Positions 28,242 through 40,100 of a DNA stretch of 60,000 nucleotides are shown in pieces. The DNA is from Acanthaster planci (lineage: Eukaryota; Echinodermata; Asteroidea; Valvatida; Acanthasteridae). The translations under genes and the position numbers were made by a program. The stretch lies in the NCBI RefSeq assembly GCF_001949145.1, contig NW_019091458.1, positions 524,637-584,636 on the forward strand, in the 5' to 3' direction. The stretch's first letter is position 1. Each line of letters starts with the position of its first letter. Below the pieces are notes generated by a model. The model was not told the origin of the DNA, did not search any database, and was given only the letters and a program-made list of their open reading frames with translations.

Positions 28242-31200
28242 AAATGTTAAGTCTTGAGTTACTCAAGCTTCTCATAAATATGCTAATCTGCATGAGCAAA
28301 AAACAAATAAGGACCAAATACCTTAAATAATGTGGGGGAAAAAAGATTAAATGGGGAGCAAAGGCGCCTCCAACAGGATAACATAAAAAGTGCACAGAAT
28401 GGACCTTTCTGTAATGATACCTTAAATTCTTGCACGGTCAACATCGTCCTTGGAGAGAAAATTCTTCCTGTGAACATGAAAAGACAACTTTTGAAATTAA
28501 TGCTTGTTTTGTTTTGTGCTGAATCGTGACTTTTTAAAAATCAAAAAAGGCTGTTTTCATATCACACTTGCCCTTGTTCAGACTGGGATTTGTTTTCTGG
28601 CACTTATATACAACAAATGCAGTGGGAAGTAATTTCCAACATTCAATAGCACTAGGTACTTCTTGTCCCTATAAACCTTCTCGTCAACGACATTAAAGCT
28701 GAGCAGAGATGAGTAAAAGGAAAATGCTCCCAATTACAAATGATGTAAACAGCTGGGTCATGAACAATATTTACACATCTGTACTCTGCTCTGGTATTAT
28801 TCACACAAACAGCCATAACTGGCAAGCATTCAAGTACAACTGTAATTAATCAGGATACTTAGGTACATTACTACATGATTGATCAATTCATCACAACAGA
28901 AGTTTTCCCCAAGTGGAGTTTTTTTTTGTTTAATACCCCCCCGTCTCACTCCCTATGTACGTGCCTTAAGTGAATGTAAAGTAATGATCTGTTAACAGGG
29001 CCCAGCGTTTAATGTACGTGGCAGTGTACTTCAACTTGTGGCTAACATAGGCATAAAATGAACTTGAGTTGGGAAGTCGTTTATGGCCCATGGCATTGCC
29101 AATGACAAGACTGTGGCATTGTTTCAATAACAGAAATGGCAATGCAGCAAATACAGACAATGCCGGCCACCGGTTGAACTCAGATGGGAACACATCTCAG
29201 ATGCGTGTTTGCTTTAAATAATACTGGACACTCCTGGCCAGCGGTGAGAGCTCACAAGAAAACGCAGGAACCAAAAGTTGTTGGGTGCGATTTGTTTCAG
29301 ACAACCCCAAAACACGGTCAGCAGCGGTTGACAAGTGAGAAGCACTACACAACATTCTTTGTGGGAAAAAAAGGAGAAAAAAATCCTACATGACAAGCGG
29401 AATACAAGGGAAATCTCCAACAAATAATAAACACCTCACATATGAAAGATAATAATGCACACCTATCTTATGTTTTCATCTAGCTGTGAACATCCTGGAC
29501 ACACAACATTCTGGGAGGCAGCTTAACCAAGTGTGATACGTCTGGTCAATTACCCAATCAAGTTCATGGAAAACTAGACTCTCATATTCACTGGTTGGTT
29601 TGAACATGAATCATTCACACACAAAAAACTGATTCCCAAACAGACATGTCATTGCATGTGAAATGTGTCTACAAATGAAATCATTCAATCCAACACAGTT
29701 AATCCATTTAACTCAAATAAGGTTGTTCATTCATAACATACAAGATTCATCAAATTTCTTACACTGTACAGTTACACAAACTCAGAAGGCTATAACCTAC
29801 TACCTTTTATTGACATGGTTATGTATACACTTGGTGCAATTTTTTTTTCTTTTAAATAGAAAACTTCATTCTTTAAAAACAGGTGTTGATGAACACAAAC
29901 TATGTACATGGCTTACATGTAATCATACCCCAGAGCCCCTTTAGAATTTCTTTTCATAGAATTATTTACAAAATGTCCCGATTTCCATCATCAAAATCAA
30001 AGAATGCTGCCAAACGCCAAGGTCATCACTTCTGTGTGACATTTTGGGATTAAAGTTAAGTCATTGTGGTTAGATAAGCCATGATTAAATATATCGGACT
30101 TTCATTAAGTCAGTAAACATGGTTTACTGGTCATTGAAAAGATACTTTTTGGGAAGCCTACGACATTTTCAATTTGCATTCACTACACACTGAAAACATA
30201 ATGGGCTATGTAGCACATAAAGAGATAACTACACTCCGTGTGTTCAGAGATGAAGGGCCACATCAACTGATGTTGCTACTGATCTGGAACCACGTATTTC
30301 CATGAACAGTTTGTGTCTCTAATATTCAATATTCTCCACAAGAGAGAAACTAGTGTTTGCATCTGACAGACATCATCAAGAAGATGTCAGCATTCTCAAC
30401 AGGTCTTCAAAATGAATGAAATTCTAGCAAAGTGAAAAGAATTCTTCGGGTTTCACCCTTTCCCCAAATAAAGCCACAAGTCATGTGCAAAGAGAATTCC
30501 ATCATTTGAAATTGCAATAATTCTGACGTATTTTGTTGCCAAATGCAAACGCAATATTGTTCTTCCACCTGAGAACAAGGTTACTATGTCTAGGGTCAAA
30601 GTTCAGAGTGTATACTTCATTCATCTTCTGCCCATTCACCCTGTACTGTTGAACATCATACTTGTGGCCAAACCTGTTTGTCTCTTCACTGGTGTAATGG
30701 AAAAGAAAGCAGAAAGGAATCAATTGTTGCCAAACTCTACAACAGTATACCACACAGTGACTTGACAGGTAAGATTCTATGCTTGGTAATAAAAGCTACT
30801 AAAGTTGTTGACCGGAAAGAAAAACCAGGAAGTTTTCAAATATTTTTGGGCAGTCCTCAGAAGCAACGAACATGCTATGCAAAAGACTTTGTGATTTATG
30901 TATGGATTATGTTTGGCCCACACAAGCCATTAGGTCAAAGGGGAAATGGTACTGGTGGCAAACGGTGAAGACTTTTTCCTGCTTTCATATTCTGTAATCA
31001 ATTTTTTTGAATTAATTTTACGAACAAGAACCAGGAGATAACAGTCAATCCAGATGAACAGTTTGAATACAGTGACAATTTTCGAAGGTATCATATTGAT
31101 CATATAAAGCATTCTGGGGAAATCTCCCAAGTTATAGTAGATAGTTCTCCATTTGAAATCCTGCGGGTAATTTGTTTATTTTAATAACTTTGCAAATGAA

Positions 31201-33900
31201 TATCATAATCAATACAGGAAATAACACAAAACCTTTTCTACTGAACAAAAACAAAAATTATGCTAAATAATACATTAGAATAGAACAGCATTAGTTTCAC
31301 AGATTTCAGTTTGTGGATATTCCATATCCAGACATAACATACATTGTTCTATGTGACACTGGGAGCACAAAATGTACTCCTGATTTTTCTCTTTTTTCTT
31401 CTCGTCTCCCTCTCTTCCCCCCTTTTTTTTAAACCTTCCTCAAACATATATAATAAAAAACTGCAATGATTGAAGTGACAAAACTAAGATATGTGACCTT
31501 TAACCTATGACCTTAACCCCTACTGTGGCTACGGCATACCCTTCAGCTGCTTTCTTTACACCAATTCTACCAGTGTGACAAACTCGTCTACCATCCAATT
31601 TTTTTTGTAGTTTCAAAACTCTACACACTAGACGACATCGGACATGACAAACATATATCAAAAATGACAGCATGTTATGTGTTTTTAACTCCCACAAGGG
31701 CATCTCATGCCCCACCCACAATTCATATATATACACGGCATGACATTAATCTAATGTTGAATCTTAAAATTATGTCACAAATTTACACCCACCCCAAAAA
31801 AGTACACAGAAGCTCTGCTCAATGACAGTCAAGCATCTCCCGTCAGAAAAAGAAGGATCCTGGTTTTTATGGTAAGTTGCTACCATGGTGAAAATGTAAC
31901 CATGACATAAGGCCAATAAATTCCCTCAAGCATGCATGTTTTATTCTGGCCACAAAAAGGAGAGAACAGAATATTTAAAAACAAAACAGACGTAAACTAC
32001 TCAGCTAACGACAGCCACAAACTGGTTTTGTATGAAAAATATTCTAAACCTTTTGTTGTGGCTTCTTTCGAACATTTGGCAAATAGATTAGAAATCTGTC
32101 CTCGGGACGTCTATTTTGTCTATACAAAACATTCTATCATCATAAATTCTACATCTACACTTTATATTTCAATACAAGAATGGGAAACACGATGCATTCT
32201 GTCTGCATATATCTAATCTGTTTTTTCTTTTTAGTATATTTCAGTATTTCGTCACATTGACCTTTTTAATTCAAAATCGTCTAATATTCTCTTTCAATGA
32301 CTTCGTCTATTTCCAAAATGAAAATATACCTGGAATTTAAATATGTATAATTAAAAGTAAAACCCACAAATTCTACTGATCTCTGATTTCAGTTAAAACC
32401 TTTGAGTTGCAAGTTTTTCCCCTAGAACCCTTATCTGTGCTTTCCCAGGATACAGAGATACAGAATCAATTAACTCCCATGTTCAAATGGTTCTGGCTGT
32501 TGTAATTGGCCATGCAGAAATTAGAGTTGCCCTATTGACAGCTAGTAGAGTAGTTTGCCACGGCATCCAGCAAGTGGTGCTCCCAGACACCACATTCCAG
32601 TATCCGCATTATCAAAACTGCATGGATACATAATCGTTTTAAGTCTGGTGGTGCCAGCCACATCAGCGCTGTCCCTGATTGGTCAATGGTCACTTGAACC
32701 AAAAGATGGATACCAGTCAAAATTTGAGGCTGAGGTAATTTTCTCTGCTCTATCCTCCTCTCCAACAGTTGCAAAATACAAGCAAGAACTCTATCCAAAT
32801 CAAACTTCTACTCATGTCTGAAGAAAAACTGTCCAAAATTATTCAAATTTCCAATTAAGAGATGTTGAAAACCAACTAGAAAAATTGCAAATAATGTCAT
32901 TTTTCAAAATCTGAATCTTTTCCATCCAACATTGTGGAAAGGCAGTAATGTGGGCAGAGATTTGATACTGGATCTATATTCTTCTGAAATGAGGAAAACA
33001 CTTTGTTAAATAAGATTATATTTTTGGTCATAGGTAATGACACAAGAAATTTCTAACTTGACACAGAAATAACATAGTTGAATGAAAACTTCAAAAAGTT
33101 TAGAATGTTTAAACTTTCAAGTTTACAGAACTAGTTTTGGAGGAAATAACATAATTACCTTTGAGGTTAGTTCTTGTGATGCATTTCAGAAAAAAAATTA
33201 TTATTCATCATTTTTGATGTGTTCCACACAATATAAAATGTACTTGTAATGCAGAGTAGACAGAGAACAATACTTTTGGCAAAAATGTGATTAAATGTGG
33301 TCATGGCAACTATACAGCTTGTAAAAAAAATTCTTTGCAAAAATATTTCAACAACCAGTGTCTCAAGCTTTCTGTGCCATTTTCAGGCCTGATGGATTAG
33401 CTGTATGTTCCCTTTAAAATGATTTAACCCTCTGTTTGAATATACCTTCAGGCACATAGACAATCTACAAGTGACCTGAACATAACAAGGCAGATTCTTC
33501 ATCAATTGTACAATTTGAGAAACAAACAAATAAAACAGCTCATTCCACATCTCAATCTTTTGAAGACTGAGCATCTTTTAATAGATTTAACATCCAACCT
33601 GATCTTGCACAAGACAGTCAGGGTACTGTTCCTAGTGAGGTCGTTGTTATTTACATTTCGTTAATTTTGGTCAAAGATCTTAATATTAACTCTTACACAT
33701 ACAACTTATCTTGTAAATGGCACTATAAAGGACTACTTATATCAAATGCAATACAGTGGAAAATGAGGTTGACAGGGATTCAGTTGAACACAAGAACTTC
33801 CTGTTCTTGAAAGGGGTTAGAATGTAGCGTATACACCTAACAAGAAAAAAAAACACAGCTTTAGTGCCAGCTGCACCTAGATTTGTATTTGACACCAAAA
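28242..33900 (-). other. Intergenic region and probable long 3' UTR of the nuclear receptor
   Basis: AT-rich sequence directly after the receptor stop codon on the - strand. Candidate poly(A) signals read on the - strand (TTTATT on +) are at 31,940-31,945, 31,175-31,180 and near 29,806-29,811. No secure coding exon; one protein-like frame at 30,502-30,728 is noted in the findings. The 3' end of the transcript is unknown. Confidence 0.45.
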
Positions 33901-34151
33901 CTATGAGCTGTTGAGGTCAAAGACTTCTGCATGCAGTGCTGGGAACTGGAACCCAGGAGATTTGATCTTGAGCTCCATCAGGCGGCGGATGTGCTCGGGA
34001 CCGATCTCCCTCAGCTTGGGGATGGTGGTAAGGAGGCGGGCAAAGAGACCTTGCTCCTCGGGGTGGTTCTGGGACACCTCATAGTGGAGGGCGTGCAGGA
34101 GGTCCAACTGCAGTTGCTTGACGCGCTCCCGATTCTTCAGTCCCGGCCGAT
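33901..34151 (-). CDS. Nuclear receptor last exon: LBD helices 10-12 and stop
   Basis: Acceptor (- strand) tgatcgtaacag; phase 1 start; 82 residues and TAG. It completes the codon for D in MSP-DRPGLKN, then continues through [20 protein letters not shown] and the AF-2 helix [11 protein letters not shown], ending in NSS. The His in GPEHIRRL aligns with the His that coordinates heme in REV-ERB. The Glu in AF-2 is the usual coactivator charge-clamp residue. Confidence 0.95.
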
Positions 34152-37100
34152 CTGTTACGATCACAACGTGGGAGGACCAAAAAGTCAACATTTACAAAGG
34201 CAAAGATGAGTTACTCGTACGCGCAAGTGCCGCATAGCTCTTTTTGAATTTGTATGCCGTGTGTTAACCTTATTCGAGTTACTTCTACATCCTTCATAAC
34301 ACTTACTAAACTTGTATTGGATGGCATGTGTTACATGACGTCTCTTTGGCGAGGCCACACCAGGTGCATGTGTGCTTGCACTGAGCAGGTGTGTGCCCAC
34401 TCCATGCTAGAATGTACAGTCTTTGCACGTGCATCAGGCACCCAACTGACCCCCCCGTCTGTTTTACCGATGAGAGGATATTTCCTCACACGTCAGATAG
34501 AACGGAGCTAGCTGATTGTCGTATGTTACTTTTATAACCACCAGAATAAAATCTAAAATCATCTTATCAGTGAACTGCAGATTGCATGATGTGAATACTC
34601 GGACCAGCACACAGCAAGCAGATGTGCATGTACCAGAACAGTGCAAAGAGCCGTTCAGAAGCTCATTTGGGTCAAACAAAAATAAACGCTGGCGCAACGC
34701 ATAGTTAAGTGCTGTAGCATAGCTCTTCAGACAAAATGGCCTACAGCTAATGATTTGCACCAAACACCAGTTATTTTTTTCACTGAGCTTTTTCTGAGCT
34801 TTTTTTGAACTAATATAAAGAAACAAACTAAATGTGCCATTACACAAGAAGTGCAATTGGCAAGACACCCAGAGACATCTGCTGAAGCCTTACCTACATG
34901 TAGGTTGGACCATGACAACTTTGTGTCACAATTTTACTCTGGACTGAAAGAAAAATGGCGACTTGTACACAAGGAAGATTTATTTGGGTTTTGTACAAAA
35001 CAAATAACATGTTTCACATTCTTGCAAAGGAAAGAGTACTTTCATCCTGTGAAAGATGGATTGGTTCATTCAATCCACCGTCTTGCCTAGTGACCAGTCA
35101 CATGTAGTCATACCTGGTGACATGATAACCACAGCAGACAGAAGTGCATATTCGCTGTCATCCAGCAACATCCGATTGACCCTCCGTGCAAAGTCAAAGA
35201 GCAGGTCAAACAGATTGCCCAAGGGCATCTTGTGGGCATCGTCCAGGGAGAACTTATCGCCTGTGGTCCACCAGTACACCATGTTGTTTTTGGTGTCGGC
35301 CACCGTTGAGAAACGTATCGTTGCCACCTAACAAAAAAGTGGGATCAAAATACGATCAGCACGTAGGAAACTTTTAGGGTGTGTTGTTCACATTCATGTA
35401 ATTTGTGACAACTTCTGGAAACTCATCAATCAATACACATTACAAGTAATGAAATGGATCTGAAACTCTGAGCTCAAGCAGGTGATGCAAACTCAAAATA
35501 ATTCAAACAAGACAACCGGACTATGAAACTTACTGGATGGAAAACAGTGAAGAACCTATCTGGGCCACTGCCTAACAATTGAGGCAATCACAACTTTCTT
35601 CTGCTATGCTCCAGTGACAAGAACAAAAGAAGACACGATCCAAGTGCCACTGGACTCCCCCTCCCCCAGTCTGAGCTGAGGAAGCCATCCAGACAGGTCA
35701 TGAAACTGTTCTCCCCCCAGTAAGCTTCACAGTCCGGTTGTCTCATTTAAATCATTTTGAGTTTAAAAGATCAAAGAATGGCTTCAAGATTCATTTCGTG
35801 GGATCCAGTCAAAAATGACTCAAACACTTCCGCTTCTGAATATGCTCTATTCAGTGTTAATGTCTATAATCTTCAGTGATTTCAAAATATTTGTGAAAGG
35901 GTTCAAAAAACATTCCTTTGACACTTTGGGGGGTAACAGAGAGAGGGACGAGGACAGAGCCAACTGACAAGATATCCCACCTCAAACAAACCCGTCTTGA
36001 TCAGTGTGATCTGGTCCTCCCGGTCGATGTGCTTGAAGCCAGGAATCATCTTGGAGAAGTTGACGATGCGTGTGATCTGGCTGGTGAACTTGCTGGAGAA
36101 GAACTGCCACATCTTGCCACTGTCCACGGGGTGCAGGACATCCGGCAGCTCTCGCGGTGGGTCCTTGGTGGTGGGAAAGCCAGGGGGTGGTGGGCACTTG
36201 CTGCAATCATGGTCATACCTGTTCTTTAACTACACCGCACAGGAAAGACGGTAAAGCAAAGCAGAAAATATGGATGTAACCATGTTGTGGAATGGAGGGC
36301 AATGCTGCTTCATGAATCTAGCCATGAATACCCTTACAAGAGCTGAAGAATATAGGTGATATGCAAGTCTCCAGAGTTCTTTGTCAGTTCCAAAATCCTT
36401 ACAAGTATCTTTTAATTACGGCAGATCTTGATTGTGCTCCATTGTATTCCCTATTCCTTTTAAAGTTACAGTAAAATCTTGATACCTCGCATCTCTGGGG
36501 AATGGGCAAAAAATTTGAGTTATCGAGTTAAAAGAAGGTCCCGATTTCTTTTGAAGTTAAGTCATTATTACGATGTGTATCATAACATGTACCTATACGC
36601 TGACGCACAGTTACCGTAAATCTCCCTGCAACGACTTTTGAAATGACATTGTGCTTATTTTATACTTTGGTGCTACAAGTTTTTGTTCATCATTGTAGAG
36701 CGCTTGCAAGTGTTCCGGTGTGAAAAGACCAAGTGTGCGTGTCAGAAATGATTCATAACTAGACGTGCGTTCTGTTTACACTTTCTGAAAGTTTTTTGGC
36801 TGCAGTTTCTTTTGGATCTGCTACACAAAAACTTCGAGGTAAACGAATCCGGCAACGTGAGCAGTTCAAGTTACGGATATGTTTTGTACATGTACATAAA
36901 AGCCTATTCTTTTGGCGGGAATTAATTATTCTTTGAGTGAAGCAGAGTTTCGAGTTCACCGAGTTTGAGTTATCAAGATTTTACTGTATCTTATACAATT
37001 GCAACACCTGAATCAGACTTACCCGGCGTTCACTGGCTTCATCGGGACCCAGAAATGGGAAGTACCTCTCTCGCAAGAACACTATCCGGCGGAAGGTATA

Positions 37101-40100
37101 GAAGCATGTGTCATGGTACGACTTGTTGACGCTGTCAATGATCTTACAGAGCTTCTTCTTAAGCTCAGGGGTGAGGGGCTCCTCTGGGTTGAAGCCTTCC
37201 ACTCTGTACTCGTGCAGGTCTTCTTCACTCATCTTGGACTCCAATTCTGAGCTCTCCTCTTCATCGATGGAGTTGCTCCGAGGCTCTTCCTTGATGACAA
37301 TCTTCTTTTCCTTGGAGGATGAGGTTTGCCGCTCACTGGGCAGTGGTGACTGGAGAGGCGTGGTGAAGCTCTGAGGAGGGGAGAGGGCTGAAAAATCGGG
37401 TGTAGAGCACTCTGACTTGTGCGATCCCTTAGGGGTCTTGTTGGGGTCCGAGTGACCCTTCCCTGGGGACTGTCGCTTCATCGAATGCCTGGGGTGGAAA
37501 GAGTCTCTGCTGTCACCGGGTGAATGCTGGGAGACAGGCTTCGGCGAGTGCATCTCGGCTTTCAGATGCTGCTGGGCTAAGAATGCGGTTGGGCCGAGAG
37601 GTACCTGCTGAGGATGCTGTGAGGAGCTGACGGGGACCATGACCTGCCCACCAGAGGACAGAAGAGGCGAGGGAGGGAGGTGCTGCCGGCCTGACAGTGG
37701 GTTCCATCCTTGAGACATTGGAAGTAGAGACGAGTGCGACAGCAGTGAAGACTGTGGGGGCAGACCCTGTGGCATCTGCTGGGGCGGAAATGCACCAGGG
37801 AACTGGAAGAACTGGTTCCCTTGGCTTGAGTGCGGCAGGAACGAACAGTGGGTGTTGTCATCTGATCTGAGCAGGGGCTCCGAGGTCCGGCGGTGTCCCG
37901 CATAGAATGCTTTCATCTGTGAGGTGGCGATATCTGCCATGCTTGCATGCACCTCGTGACCGGGGCTGGCTGATTTCGAACGGTGCCTGGTATCTTCCCG
38001 GCTCTCTTTACTGGTATTGGGTACAACTACCACAGTTGGGCTAGGTGGGATCATGTCCTTGCTGTTTGACTCAGGGCTACTCATGTCCCTGGGAATAAGT
38101 ATGACGGGTTGACCCGCAGCAAGCATTTTATTGATGGCTTCCATTGGCAAGTCTCCCTCTGTAGCTGTATTGGGCTCAACCTTCGACCCATCCCGTCCTA
38201 TCATTGACATCTTCTGTGTAATCTCTTCGCTAACTGACTGCGGCATTCTTCTGTCGTCCTTTGCTGGCCGCATCCCTGTCTGCATGTACATTTGGTTCAC
38301 ACCAACCGAGTCCTCATGTGATTTAGAGAGCGAAACGCTGGAGATGGTGGGCGACTGTTCCAGACTTCTGCTTCCACTTCCGTTGATGGAGCCATCGCTG
38401 GCTCCAGGGATTGAGGACTGCCGACCGACGGATCCTGGTGGTGACATGTCTGGGGCAGATATAGAGGAAGTCTCTGACATGGAGTGCTCGCGGTCAGACC
38501 CACTATGGTCTAGCTCCTGCTTGATGATGTTGGAGATGGACTGTGCATGGTTGGCCATTGCCTGGCCCAGCTGAGATTCCATCATGGCCGCCATGTTCAT
38601 GCCAGGGTACATGGCTGGTATACTAGTTGGTATCATGTGGCTTGGAGGGTGTGCAGCACTCATAGGGGGACCACCGTACTTGCTCTGATTGAACAGTTCA
38701 GGGTGGTTGCCATAGAAACCAGCTGGCTGATGGACTGTGTTATCGCCAAAACTTCGCTGTTTGGCAATCGTCTCATGCATTTTCTCAATCATTCGTTTGG
38801 ACCTCCGACCTAATCTGGATCCTGTAATAAATGTTAAAATTAAGTCAAGTTAATGAGAAGAGTTAAAACTCTTTTTATACACAGAAAAAAATGTGATTTA
38901 CAGTACAGGTCAGAATTTTGGCAGACACGCTAACACGATCAATGAACCTGACACGCTGTTACATACACGCTTTGTGGTTTACCGTGCACTGCTGCTCCTG
39001 CACCGGACCCTACCCCCCCACCTCATTATCTTGGCAGGGCTTATGACCACAGACCACAAAGGTGACCGACAACATGTAGTGAACCACTGCACATGCAGAG
39101 CTGTCACTGCAGCTTCATGTATGCATGTACATGTACACTGTACATACATAAATGTACATGTACACTGTATGGCAGTGCACTGAATAAGTAATATCACGTA
39201 CATGTAGCGCGTGGCTGGCAAGATGACCGTCATAAAGTATCAAAATATGTATAATACAGCCGTTTCCTTTTAGTTTTGGATCATGGAAGTTGTTCAGTCG
39301 GAGTACATCTGGAAAATGTCAAATTTAAGTGAAACCTGGCCAGTAGTCCACTGTGTGTTTAGATACTACAAACCTTTTTTGGAAATGAAAGCTTTGAATT
39401 TTTTAAACTCACGGGATCAACTGGAGTGACGACGACGCTTTTCCGGCTGGTCCTAATGCCAGATTGGTTTTAAGCAGTTCCCATTTGCGCGAGAAACTTT
39501 TTCACAAATGAACAGTAACCACGAAACGAATCTATTCCTCAGCCAGACCAATTATAAGAAGCTGATTTTACAATGAAGTATTTCTTAATTTAGGGATATT
39601 TAGTTCATGTATCAGAATTTCAGTATAAAATTAAAAAGACACCTACTGAACTTGCGTAAATTTTAACTTCATCATTTGCTGCCCACACCAATAACAGACG
39701 TTGTGCCAAGCAATCACGAAACTACAACCACCCTAACACTTTCATCCTACCCACCAAATCATACATCCAAACAACTGTATTGCATATTCGTTTAAATACA
39801 GCGCCAACAAATGCATAATTATGAAGTTCACATGGGTGCTACTTTGTCCGTTGCAGCCAGTGCATGCACGTGCGGACCCGACGTCCTTTCATTTCAGTAC
39901 GCTCTTTGCTGTTTAGTTTGGTTGTAATTTTGTCAAAATCAGAGCGATTTCTTTTGGTAGATTTTCCAGCTGCAGAGTTGAAAACGGATGGGAAAAATCA
40001 ATACTTCACATCAAATTTATATTCACGTGATTTTGAACACACTCAGCTAGAGTACGGGAACAACTTTCTATACATATGCTAGGATCGCCGCCTTGGGGGC

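Noticed and set aside
36208-36229. Alternative acceptors for the LBD exon (aacag at 36,219 and ttaaag at 36,224)
   Set aside because: The first puts TGA in frame straight after the junction; the second keeps the frame but has a poorer pyrimidine tract than the site chosen.
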